Positions 46,204-55,135 of a DNA stretch of 64,000 nucleotides are shown here, one piece after another (position 1 is the stretch's first letter; every line of letters begins with the position of its first letter). Both the position numbers and the translations under genes were made by a program. This DNA is from Cecembia calidifontis (lineage in GTDB: Bacteria > Bacteroidota > Bacteroidia > Cytophagales > Cyclobacteriaceae). The notes under the pieces are model-generated. The model did no database searches and was not told the origin of the DNA. It saw only the letters and a program-made list of their open reading frames with translations. The stretch is taken from the NCBI RefSeq assembly GCF_004216715.1, contig NZ_SGXG01000001.1:3828501-3892500 (forward strand), read 5' to 3'.

Positions 46204-47243
46204 TATGAATATCCGCCTACATACAAGTGGGCAAATTTTATACTTTGACAATAAGTGTCAATAACTTTCAGGGCTGAATTGTAAGTGTTTAATTGGCTGT
46301 AAATAAATAAGAAGGCCATGAATATTCTACAATTCAATGAAAGATATCCTGATGAGGCAAGTTGCATCCATTACTTGAAGGAACAAAGGGAAAGAGAAGG
46401 TGTCATTTGCAAGAATTGTAATTCCAAGGATCACTACTGGCTTAATTCTCTCAATATGTTCCAATGTAAACATTGTAAATTTAGGACAGGACTGAAAAAT
46501 GGTACTATTATGGAAAACAGCAAGTTACCATTGAGGACTTGGTTGCTTGCAATGACTCTTGTAAGCGCAACCAAGAAGGGATTTAGCTGCCTTGAACTAC
46601 AGAGGCAGATGGGTCATAGCAGATACGAGACTGTTTTCAGACTGTATCACAAGCTCCGGGAAGCAATGGGTAAACGTGACAGCCAATATAAACTAGAAGA
46701 TATGGTTGAATATGATGAGGCTTTTGTAAGCAAGGCAACAAAATCTTCGGAAAAGACGAAGCTGAAGAAAGGCCGTGGAAGCCAAAAACAAGCTACTGTC
46801 GCTGTTATGGCTGAATCATCTATTCTTGAAGACCTAATTACTGGAGAAAAGGACAAAAGCTGCAGATATTTCAAGATGGTCAAAATAGATAACTTGAAGG
46901 CAAAAACAGCCGAAAAACTGATAAAAGGACTGATTGACAAAAAAGCCGTGCTCCAAACTGATGAAAGTACGACTTATGCTAACCTAGAAGATTGTATCGA
47001 TGTTCACGTGAGCGAATTATCTTCCACAAAAGAAGGAAAGTTCAACCTCAAATGGGCACATATAGCAATAAGCAACCTTAAAAGGGATTTACAGAAGTAC
47101 CATATGGTTTCAGAAAAGATGCTTCAAAACTATCTCAATGAATTCTGTTATAAACTAAACCGAAGATACTTTGGTAAAAAACTCTTTGATAGACTTGTTA
47201 TTGCGAGCATTTGCCCCTACTTGTATACAAGCGGATAATCATA
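46204..47243 (+). mobile_element. IS1595-family insertion sequence (1040 bp)
   Basis: Terminal repeats TATGAATATCCGC and (minus strand) TATGATTATCCGC, extending inward with ACAAGTGGG/ACAAGTAGGG. The 8-bp duplication TTGGAATT (46196-46203, 47244-47251) is the size expected for the family. Confidence 0.93.
46318..47238 (+). CDS. IS1595-family transposase
   Basis: 306 residues. N-terminal zinc ribbon (CKNC near 32-35 and CKHC near 51-54) and helical region (KLPLRTWLLAM, CLELQRQMGHSRYETVFRLYHKLREAM), then the catalytic part with VEYDEAFV, LQTDESTTY, WAHIAISNLKRDLQKYHMVS and YLNEFCYKLNRRYF. The N-terminal region aligns well with the C-terminus of the receptor at 60445-62358. Confidence 0.95.
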   Translation: MNILQFNERYPDEASCIHYLKEQREREGVICKNCNSKDHYWLNSLNMFQCKHCKFRTGLKNGTIMENSKLPLRTWLLAMTLVSATKKGFSCLELQRQMGHSRYETVFRLYHKLREAMGKRDSQYKLEDMVEYDEAFVSKATKSSEKTKLKKGRGSQKQATVAVMAESSILEDLITGEKDKSCRYFKMVKIDNLKAKTAEKLIKGLIDKKAVLQTDESTTYANLEDCIDVHVSELSSTKEGKFNLKWAHIAISNLKRDLQKYHMVSEKMLQNYLNEFCYKLNRRYFGKKLFDRLVIASICPYLYTSG

Positions 47244-48430
47244 TTGGAATTTTTTCATTTGTATTCTTGTATCTGATTGCTTTAAATTCATTTGGACAGC
47301 AGGATGATCTGAAAAAGTTCGAAAAAGCCATCCATAAGTTTGGAACTAAGCCAATGGATTATGTTACAAATCGGTTGGAAAAATCTGATCTATTGGTTTT
47401 TGACGACGGATTCCATAGTGCCCTTGAACCATTCATATTTTATGAGGATATGATAAAAAACAAGGTCATTTCCGAAAAACTGGATTTCATTTTTATTGAG
47501 GTATTCCATATGGATACCCAAGACAATCTGGATGCATTTTTTGCAGCTCCAGAAAAAGACTTCTCATTACTCCATGAAGTTTTTCAAAATGATTACAGCG
47601 GATATGGATGGCCATATGAAAGCTACCTCAATCTGCTCTCGGTCATTTGGGATATCCGACAAACCCCATCTCTAAAAAACAAACTTCAGGTAATAGCGGT
47701 AAGCCCTCCTATTTATTGGAAAGCTATTGAAACGAGAAGAGACTATGATGTATTTTTAAAAACTTTGGACAGCAGGGATTATTTCATGTACCATGAAATC
47801 AATACTTCTATGGAAAACTTCAATCAAGGCAAAAAAGGGGTTTTTCTTACCAATACCAGACATGCATACAAAAACATTAAAAATAAAGAAGGCGAAACCT
47901 ATTGGAACACCAACACTTTTTTCAATCATTTTAATCCTGGCAGGACATTTTCCATCCGCTTTCACAATTTATTCCTTTCAATTGTAGAAAAAAGAGTTGG
48001 CGAACCATCAAAAAATTCGGCGGAAGGACTGGAAAATTTTGAATTTAATTGGGTACAAGCGGCAAATGGCTTGTGGGAAAGAGCATTTCTAAACAACAAT
48101 CAACTTCCTGTTGGTTTGGATCTGAAAAACAATGTATTTGGAAAAACACCCTATTTGGGAAATCACGCGCTAAACATGCAAAAGCAAACCCTCATGTCAG
48201 ATGCCTATGATGGGCTTATTTTTCTGAAACCGGTGGAAGAAATGAAAAAATCTGAAAGAACAGCTTTTTTTATCACAGAAGAATTCAAAAAGGAACTGAA
48301 AAGGAGAATCGAAATTCTTGAAGGTGAAGGACTTAGCGACTTTTTAAAACAAAACAATGCCGGTATCTTGGAAGAATGGATCGATTCTTTCTCAGTTATT
48401 TCCAAAACAAAATAAGGCAGTCTCCAAAAG

Positions 48431-48526
48431 AGAGTAAAGGGTAATTTATGGCCGGGATTTTCTTCTTTAAGATTGCATCCCGGCCCAATTGGACAATTTG
48501 TTCAATTTAAATTGTACCCTTTACTC
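48431..48526. terminator. Nested inverted repeats between converging genes
   Basis: Outer arms GAGTAAAGGGTA/TACCCTTTACTC and inner arms GGCCGGGAT/ATCCCGGCC (48450-48458, 48477-48485). The outer right arm overlaps the stop of permease 5. A probable bidirectional end of transcription. Confidence 0.55.
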
Positions 48527-50971
48527 GCTCTTCAGGGTATCCACTGGATTCAAAAGAGAAGCACTTAGGCTTTGAATACTTACAATAAGGATAGAAAATC
48601 CCAATCCCAACAGGAAAGAAAAAAACAATAGTCCGAATGAAATTTCAGTTTTTAAAATGAAATTAGCCAACCACTGCTGCATTAAATAATAGCTAACAGG
48701 AAGTGCCAATACTATTCCTATCAGATTGATTTTCAAAAACTGTCTATTGAAAAGCAGTGAAATCTCAAAACTTGTAGCTCCCAATACTTTTCTTACACCA
48801 ATCTCCTTGTACCTCCCTGCAATTGTCAATGAAACCATGGCAAACAAGCCCATTCCTGCAATGATGATGGCAATCAAAGATGCTACGGTTACCAATGAGC
48901 TCAGACTTCGGTCCTGCTCGTATTGTACTGCTATCGAATCATCCAAAATACTATATTCAAATGGATCTGTCCCATAAAGCGCTCTCCATTTATCTTCAAA
49001 TTTACCAATTGATTCCTGGACATTATTTCCAATAATTTTTACAAAAATTTTTGGAGTCATGTCATCATTCATCATAAGGGAATGAAGTCCTGAAAAAATA
49101 TTTTCATAACCCAAAATCAAAATTCCAGGATTTATAGGGTTATACAGGCTTTCGAAATGGAAATCCTTTACAAGTCCAACAGCCCTGTTATCAGGAAAAC
49201 CCCTTTTACTCTCCAATGCCTTATCCAATACATCGTCCCAACCCAGCGCATTTTTCATGGATTCATTGAGTATAAAGCCTCCCTTCTTGTCGGATGGTAC
49301 CATTGCGGAAAAGTTCCTTCCTTCCAATAATTCTAGCCCAAAAAGTTCCAGGAAATCCTCATCAACTATATTGATACTGAAATTTACCTCCCTATCATCT
49401 GGAGTTTCAAATCCTGCCTGAAACCAGGATTTATCCCCATATACAGCGGTAGCTAAAGAAACCCTCTCTACTTCCGGATACTTAAGGATTTCATTTTTAA
49501 ATGGTAAAGCAAATTCAAAACCATTATCAATAAATGATGCCAATCCCTGAGAAGCCGGCGGAGGAATATTGATCTGGACGATAGAATGGTGATCAAATCC
49601 TAGGTCGTGGTCTTCAATAGTCCTCATTTGTTTATGCATAATCAATGTGCAGGTAATTAGGAAAATTGAGACAAAAAACTGGAATCCAAGTAAAGTCAAC
49701 CTCAGTCTTTGTTTTCCGAAATTCAAACTTAGGTTTGACTTTAAAACCTGAATAGGCAAAAATGAAGCAAGAAAAACAGAAGGGTAAGAACCGGCCAAAA
49801 CTGCAATCACCAAACTTAATCCTAAGATTATTCCGATTTGAGGCAATGAAAAATTGATAGTCACTTCGGTGGTCAACCAATCATTAAAAGTAGGAAGAAA
49901 AACAAATGCCAAGATCATACCCACGCAAACCGAAAATACTGTAAGAATAATTGACTCTGCCATAAATTGGCCAAAAAGCTGAAATTTTCCTGCACCCATT
50001 GTCTTTCTCACTCCAACCTCTCTTGCCCTTACAGTGGAGTTCCCCAAGGCCATGGTAGTATAATTGATACAGGCAATCAACAGGATCAATACCCCGATTC
50101 CACTGAGAACCCACAATATTTTAGGATTCATGGAAGCTGCTGTGCCGCTCATAATTTCTGTATTGAGATATACATCTTCCAAGGGTTGTAGCTCAAAAAA
50201 ATAGTCAATTGGCTCATCACTGTCATTAAATAGCCTAGCGATATATGCCTTCATGGAAGATTCAAAATTACGGAATTGATTATTGTCCCTAACCATCAAA
50301 TATCCATCTCCAAAAGCCATATGCCAATGCTCTATCTGCTGTTTGGTATAGAGTAAATCCACATTATCATCAAGAATCAACACCTCATAAGCAAGGCTGG
50401 AATTATTGGGTTTGTCTTCAATTAATCCAACTACCTCAAAATTGATGAATTCTTCAGCAACCCTTATCAGTAAATTTTGACCAAGGGGAGATTGGGAACC
50501 AAAATATTTTTTGGATGTACTTTCCGAAATTACGGCTTCATACCTGTTTTCTGATTTTTTTGGAAACGTCCCTTGGAGCATCTTAAAGCTGAAAATTTCA
50601 AAAAATCCAGGGCTTACCATAGTGACTTCTTGCCTGAAACCATCTCCATTTTCGGTTTTTGTTAAAAAACTATTGGGGAGAATACTGGTATATACCATTG
50701 CATCCCCAAAGTTAGATTCTAACACAGGCTTCAAAGCCAAAGGCAAGGATGGAGAAAACTTAAGGTCCTCTCCTGATTCATAGGAACGGAGTACCCTATA
50801 AATGGAATCTTTCGAAGCATGAAACTTATCCATATCCAACTGGTGCTGAATATAAAAAAACAGTAACATGCTTGTTGCCACACCAACAGACAGACCCAGT
50901 AAATTAATGATCGAATAGGTTTTGTTTCTAAAAAGATTTCGAAACCCAATAATTAAATAGTTTTTCCACAT
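48521..50971 (-). CDS. Double-FtsX (MacB-like) ABC transporter permease 5 (unlinked)
   Basis: 816 residues from the ATG giving MWKNYLIIGFRNLFRNK, chosen because it matches permease 3; a longer frame to 51022 exists. Eight membrane segments, two periplasmic domains, FtsX signatures REVGVRKTMGA and KEIGVRKVLGA, C-terminus NPVDTLKSE. No ATPase, adaptor or channel gene is adjacent, so it probably uses the ATPases and adaptor of the 5-28 kb locus. The shared promoter (51082-51097) and enhancer dyad (51157-51182) support this. Confidence 0.87.
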   Translation of the reverse strand: MWKNYLIIGFRNLFRNKTYSIINLLGLSVGVATSMLLFFYIQHQLDMDKFHASKDSIYRVLRSYESGEDLKFSPSLPLALKPVLESNFGDAMVYTSILPNSFLTKTENGDGFRQEVTMVSPGFFEIFSFKMLQGTFPKKSENRYEAVISESTSKKYFGSQSPLGQNLLIRVAEEFINFEVVGLIEDKPNNSSLAYEVLILDDNVDLLYTKQQIEHWHMAFGDGYLMVRDNNQFRNFESSMKAYIARLFNDSDEPIDYFFELQPLEDVYLNTEIMSGTAASMNPKILWVLSGIGVLILLIACINYTTMALGNSTVRAREVGVRKTMGAGKFQLFGQFMAESIILTVFSVCVGMILAFVFLPTFNDWLTTEVTINFSLPQIGIILGLSLVIAVLAGSYPSVFLASFLPIQVLKSNLSLNFGKQRLRLTLLGFQFFVSIFLITCTLIMHKQMRTIEDHDLGFDHHSIVQINIPPPASQGLASFIDNGFEFALPFKNEILKYPEVERVSLATAVYGDKSWFQAGFETPDDREVNFSINIVDEDFLELFGLELLEGRNFSAMVPSDKKGGFILNESMKNALGWDDVLDKALESKRGFPDNRAVGLVKDFHFESLYNPINPGILILGYENIFSGLHSLMMNDDMTPKIFVKIIGNNVQESIGKFEDKWRALYGTDPFEYSILDDSIAVQYEQDRSLSSLVTVASLIAIIIAGMGLFAMVSLTIAGRYKEIGVRKVLGATSFEISLLFNRQFLKINLIGIVLALPVSYYLMQQWLANFILKTEISFGLLFFSFLLGLGFSILIVSIQSLSASLLNPVDTLKSE

Positions 50972-51081
50972 ACGATTCAGTTTATAAAGGATTTTTGAAA
51001 ATTGCCCCAACTTTAAAATCAAGCCCTAGTGTACAAAAAGCCGATATTTTAAAGGCTAAAGCAATACTTACCTAAAAAAGA

Positions 51082-51097
51082 ATCCAATCCAATGCCA
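51082..51097 (-). promoter_or_regulatory. Candidate sigma-54 promoter of permease 5
   Basis: The minus strand reads TGGCATTGGATTGGAT: -24 element TGGCAT, -12 element TGGA. About 110 bp before the ATG. Confidence 0.6.
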
Positions 51098-51156
51098 ACA
51101 ATAAAAAGTGAAATTTGGGTAAATAGGCAGGTTAATGTTCACTGATCTTAAAAAAA

Positions 51157-51182
51157 GCGAACATTCTTGTTCGCCCTCGGAC
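51157..51182 (-). promoter_or_regulatory. Composite dyad, putative activator enhancer site E
   Basis: The plus strand reads GCGAACA-N5-GTTCG-CCCT-CGGAC, starting 60 bp from the promoter. Here the first two half-sites form the perfect dyad CGAACA-N4-TGTTCG, which shows the element consists of three alternating half-sites. It lies more than 20 kb from the other sites. Confidence 0.65.
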
Positions 51183-51401
51183 AAATTACTTTTACCTTCT
51201 TCAGCAACTAGGAAAATTACTCTTTAAAAGTATCAAAAGGATAGGTATAGACTCGGATTTGATAGAAAAATACTGCAGATGAACTTACTACTGTTTGGAA
51301 ACAGGATACCATAGTTAAAAATTGAACCCGAATATGCATTGGGCTTTTTGTTATTGACCTTCATACATTATCCGGGTTCAAGAGAATCTAGATCTTAAGA
51401 C

Positions 51402-52214
51402 CTATTTGATGATATATCTTACAGACACGCTGCCATCCATAAAACTTCTTCCTCTATGGTTGAAATAAAAATGGGGAATCAAATCTAAACTGATGGAAAT
51501 AGGAATTTCCCTAAACTGATATTCCAATCCGCCAATTCCAAGTAGTCCTACTGCCGTAAAATTTCTGTTGTAATAATAGCGGTCACATCTTGGATCCCAT
51601 GGGTCCCTGCACCTGCCTCTTTTGGGGTGATAGTAATAATAATACCCATCATAGAAACCAATTCTGGCACCAAGCCCATATACCCAAGAGAGTTCAGGTA
51701 CGCCAAAGGCTCCTGGTTTATGCCATTGGTACATTCCCGATAATGAAAGCCCATGCCATCTGGATCCCAATACCAGTTCAATGGCCCCATTAGGATTAGT
51801 AAAATGTTTGAAGGAAATCCCGGAGGTAAATCCACCCCTCAAACCTATAGCTGTAGTATAACCTGAACCGGAATAGGACCTGCTGTTCCCACTTCGTGAT
51901 TGGGAGCTGGAACTCCGATTGCCTGAAGAACTTTGGGAATTGTTGCTTGATCGGGTTGGATTTTCAGACAAAAGTGAGGAGCTTATATAGCCTGTATTTC
52001 CATTGTATTGCACTTTTGTCCAAGAACCTTCTTTACTGACAACCCTTACCTGTCCATTCTGGGGGATAGTAGTCACCACAGTATTATTGGTGCCTGGACC
52101 ATTCCTAAGATTAGCCCCTCCACTGGAATTGACATAAAGTGTTTGGGCATTGAGCTGAGCGGAAATAAGCATTACCGCAAATGAGAAAATCAGCAAGCTG
52201 AAGTATTTTTTCAT
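51402..52214 (-). CDS. Secreted SH3-domain protein with outer-membrane-barrel-like C-terminus
   Basis: 270 residues from MKKYFSLLIF. Signal peptide (cleavage after LNA), a bacterial SH3 domain (about 26-85: YVNSSGGANLRNGPG ... GYISSSLL), a Ser/Arg/Asn-rich linker (about 88-120), and a beta-rich C-terminal half (GLRGGFTSGISFKHF, GARIGFYDGYYYYYH, SVSVRYIIK) like small outer-membrane barrels. SH3 domains often bind peptidoglycan, so it may tether the wall to the outer membrane. A hairpin lies in its leader (52234-52253). Confidence 0.75.
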   Translation of the reverse strand: MKKYFSLLIFSFAVMLISAQLNAQTLYVNSSGGANLRNGPGTNNTVVTTIPQNGQVRVVSKEGSWTKVQYNGNTGYISSSLLSENPTRSSNNSQSSSGNRSSSSQSRSGNSRSYSGSGYTTAIGLRGGFTSGISFKHFTNPNGAIELVLGSRWHGLSLSGMYQWHKPGAFGVPELSWVYGLGARIGFYDGYYYYYHPKRGRCRDPWDPRCDRYYYNRNFTAVGLLGIGGLEYQFREIPISISLDLIPHFYFNHRGRSFMDGSVSVRYIIK

Positions 52215-52552
52215 AGTTATCACAAATAGTGTACTTACCCGATTCTGGGTAAGGATAAAGAATAAATGAGCGTTTTTTAAAATTGGAGCCGCAAAGAAAT
52301 CAAGAATTTCAAAACGTTTAACAATTTTCCTGCCATAATTTTTTCATTCTCTAAAAAAAATTATTCTATCCTGCCTTGTAAATGGGTCACTCTTCAGAAA
52401 ACGTCGGATTCTCAAAAATACAAATAAAGATTTGGATGGGATGCAAATGAGCAACCGCATCTAGCTCTTTATTTTAGCGCTTTTCTCAAAATCACCTCCG
52501 AGAAAGGAGAAGGAACTGAGTTGGTTTTGGAATTGGGAATTTGATAAAAAAA
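52215..52552. other. Intergenic region between the SH3 gene and katG
   Basis: 338 bases with no supported gene. A perfect 7-bp hairpin CTTACCC-gattct-GGGTAAG (52234-52253) sits 20 bases before the SH3-protein ATG, in its leader, where it may affect mRNA stability or translation. Confidence 0.5.
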
Positions 52553-52580
52553 AAGGCGATCCTTTCATTTGGACCGCCTT
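52553..52580 (-). terminator. Terminator of katG
   Basis: Stem AAGGCG-CC/GG-CGCCTT with a two-base internal mismatch, followed on the minus strand by a long T-run. Confidence 0.8.
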
Positions 52581-52603
52581 TTTAGATAATGATTCAATAT
52601 GGA

Positions 52604-54808
52604 TTATTTGGCCAGATCAAACCTGTCAAGGTTCATTACTTTGTCCCAGGCAGCAACAAAGTCCTTAACGAATTTGGCCTTACCGTCTTCACACGCGTAA
52701 ACTTCAGCCAAGGCCCTCAATTCTGAATTCGATCCAAAAATCAAATCAGCGCGGGTTGCCGTCCATTTAGGTTCACCAGTTCTGCGGTCACTACCAACAA
52801 ATACATTCTGTTTGTCGGAGGTGGCTCTCCAGGTAGTACCCATGTCAAGTAAGTTCACGAAGAAGTCATTGGTCAATTTGCCGGGAGTTGCTGTAAAGAC
52901 CCCATGCTTTCCGCCATCCCAATTGGCACCTAAAACCCTCATGCCTCCCACAAGGGCAGTCATTTCGGGAGCGGTCAAGGTTAACAACTGGGCTTTATCT
53001 ACCAACATATCTTCCGCTTTTACTGCACAATCAGCGTGAATGTAATTTCTGAACCCATCAGCCCAAGGTCTCAAGTGCTCGAAAGAATCAACTTCTGTCT
53101 CCTCTTGTGAGGCATCAGTACGGCCAGGAGTGAACGGAACTTTTGCGTCATAACCGGCATCTTTGGCTGCTTTTTCAACAGCTGCACAACCACCCAAAAC
53201 GATCAAGTCTGCCATGGAGATTTTTTTACCGCCACCAGCAGTGCTGTTAAATTCTTCCTGAATGCTGGAAAGTACTCCTAATACTTTGGACAACTGTGCT
53301 GGGTTGTTTGCCTCCCAGTTCTTTTGAGGTTCCAGACGGATACGTGCTCCATTGGCACCTCCTCGCTTATCGGAACCTCTAAACGTAGAAGCAGAGGCCC
53401 AAGCAGTTGAAACCAATTCAGCTATAGTCAAACCTGAAGCGAGGATATTGGCTTTTAGACCTTCAATGTCTTTCGAATCTGCCAAAGGATGATTCACTGC
53501 TGGAATAGGATCCTGCCAGATCAGATCTTCAGCCGGAACTTCTGGGCCTAAATAACGGGATTTTGGCCCCATATCACGGTGTGTCAATTTAAACCATGCT
53601 CTTGCAAAAGCATCCGCAAATTCATCGGGATTTTCGTAGAATCTTCTAGAGATTTTTTCATACTCCGGATCAAATCTCATGGACAAATCCGTGGTCAACA
53701 TAAATGGTTTATGGAATTTTCCTGGGATATGCGCGTCAGGAATGATGGCTTCTGCATTCTTAGCAACCCATTGATGGGCTCCTGCAGGGCTTTCTGTCAA
53801 TTCCCACTCATATTCAAACAAGAATTTAAAGTAATCATGACCCCACTTGGCAGGAGTAGAAGTCCAGGCACCTTCCAGACCTGAAGTAATAGTATCTGCA
53901 CCATGACCTGTTCCATACGTACTGTTCCAACCTGTACTCATTTCTTCAATTGAGGCAGCAGCAGGTTCAGGCCCAACATATTTACCAGGATCAGCAGCTC
54001 CGTGTGTTTTCCCAAAGGTATGTCCGCCTGCAATTAGGGCAACAGTTTCATAATCATTCATAGCCATACGGCCAAAAGTTTCCCTAATGGCTTTGGCAGC
54101 CAAAACCGGATCCGGCACCTTATTAGGTCCTTCCGGATTAACGTAGATAAGCCCCATTTCGGTAGCTCCCAGAGGATTTTCCAGGGCTTCCGGATTACGG
54201 TGGGCAACCCATTCTTTTTCTGACCCCCAATAAATGTCCTGCTCTGGTTCCCAGATATCTTCACGGCCGCCACCAAATCCAAAGGTTTTGAATCCCATGG
54301 ACTCCAAAGCAACGTTTCCTGTAAGGATCATTAAGTCAGCCCAGGAAAGTTTTTTGCCATACTTCTGCTTCACAGGCCAAAGCAACAATCTTGCTTTGTC
54401 CAAGTTGGCATTATCTGGCCAGGAATTCAAAGGAGCGAAACGCTGATTACCTGTGCCTGCACCCCCACGGCCATCCTGAACCCTGTATGTTCCTGCACTG
54501 TGCCATGCCATACGGATCATAAAGGGACCATAATGGCCATAATCCGCAGGCCACCAATCTTGGGAGGTCGTGAGCACTTTTTCGATGTCCTTCTTTACTT
54601 CAGCCAGATCCAAAGACTGAAATTCTTTGGCATAATCAAATCCCTCATCCATTGGATTGGAAAGGGAGGAATGCTGACGAAGGATGTTCAATTTCAATTG
54701 GTTAGGCCACCAATCTACGTTCTGTGTGCCTCTGCCTGCAGCGGCAGCCATAGAACCGTTGTGAAAAGGGCATTTACTGATATCGCCACTTGAATGTTTG
54801 TTATCCAT
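52604..54808 (-). CDS. katG: Catalase-peroxidase KatG
   Basis: 734 residues, full length. Distal haem residues R99, W102 and H103 (RMAWHSAGTYR), the Tyr of the Met-Tyr-Trp adduct in GLIYVNPEGP, proximal His region AGGHTFGKTHGAADP, and the degenerate second half (KISMADLIVLGGCAAVE) are all present. The enzyme removes hydrogen peroxide and organic peroxides in the cytosol. An OxyR-like site lies 76 bp upstream. Confidence 0.98.
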   Translation of the reverse strand: MDNKHSSGDISKCPFHNGSMAAAAGRGTQNVDWWPNQLKLNILRQHSSLSNPMDEGFDYAKEFQSLDLAEVKKDIEKVLTTSQDWWPADYGHYGPFMIRMAWHSAGTYRVQDGRGGAGTGNQRFAPLNSWPDNANLDKARLLLWPVKQKYGKKLSWADLMILTGNVALESMGFKTFGFGGGREDIWEPEQDIYWGSEKEWVAHRNPEALENPLGATEMGLIYVNPEGPNKVPDPVLAAKAIRETFGRMAMNDYETVALIAGGHTFGKTHGAADPGKYVGPEPAAASIEEMSTGWNSTYGTGHGADTITSGLEGAWTSTPAKWGHDYFKFLFEYEWELTESPAGAHQWVAKNAEAIIPDAHIPGKFHKPFMLTTDLSMRFDPEYEKISRRFYENPDEFADAFARAWFKLTHRDMGPKSRYLGPEVPAEDLIWQDPIPAVNHPLADSKDIEGLKANILASGLTIAELVSTAWASASTFRGSDKRGGANGARIRLEPQKNWEANNPAQLSKVLGVLSSIQEEFNSTAGGGKKISMADLIVLGGCAAVEKAAKDAGYDAKVPFTPGRTDASQEETEVDSFEHLRPWADGFRNYIHADCAVKAEDMLVDKAQLLTLTAPEMTALVGGMRVLGANWDGGKHGVFTATPGKLTNDFFVNLLDMGTTWRATSDKQNVFVGSDRRTGEPKWTATRADLIFGSNSELRALAEVYACEDGKAKFVKDFVAAWDKVMNLDRFDLAK

Positions 54809-54883
54809 AATTTTTTTTGTTAATGGTGTTCATTATTTGATGCTCAAGTTACCAAAATATTCAGTTAATTGAATTTTTTTTTG

Positions 54884-54918
54884 ATAGATAAAATCTATGA
54901 TTCTTTAGGGATTTCTAT
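54884..54918 (-). promoter_or_regulatory. OxyR-like operator upstream of katG
   Basis: The pattern is ATAG-N7-CTAT-N6-TTAG-N6-CTAT, close to the OxyR consensus of four spaced half-sites (ATAG-N7-CTAT-N7-ATAG-N7-CTAT). The first pair is exact; the second has one mismatch and shorter gaps. Position upstream of katG fits OxyR activation. Confidence 0.55.
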
Positions 54919-55135
54919 CCCCTACCTATTCACAGAACATTGTCATTCAAATCTCCTCTGCCTATGCCAAAAGCAAAATTTTCTTTGGCTTAGTCACTAT
55001 CCGTTTTTGCAATTCCTTTTCTGAAATGCTTACTGGATGTTTTCCTCTTATGTTTAATAAATACCCCTTTTATGTGATTGAAAATCAAAAAAATCACTGG
55101 TTTCTTTGTATCATACAAACAATTAAAAAACCAAA

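Larger units (their letters stand above)
46168..48415 (+). pseudogene. Secreted protein gene disrupted by an IS1595 element in its signal peptide
   Basis: Excising 46204-47243 plus one TTGGAATT repeat joins ATG AAA TCC ... CTT ATT GGA ATT to TTT TCA TTT and restores a 399-residue frame. The signal peptide becomes MKSITSKPLIGIFSFVFLYL... ending at NSFGQ. The mature part (DLLVFDDGFHSALEPFIFYEDM, LDFIFIEVFHMD, LQVIAVSPPIYW, GVFLTNTRHAYK) has the rhythm of EreA/ChaN/TIKI-like hydrolases, but I cannot assign it firmly. The current reading frame enters from within the IS and lacks its own start and signal, so a functional secreted product is unlikely. Confidence 0.85.

Noticed and set aside
47171..48415. 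A 414-residue gene starting inside the IS1595 element
   Set aside because: The first codons are IS sequence; the original start and signal peptide are at 46168, on the other side of the IS.
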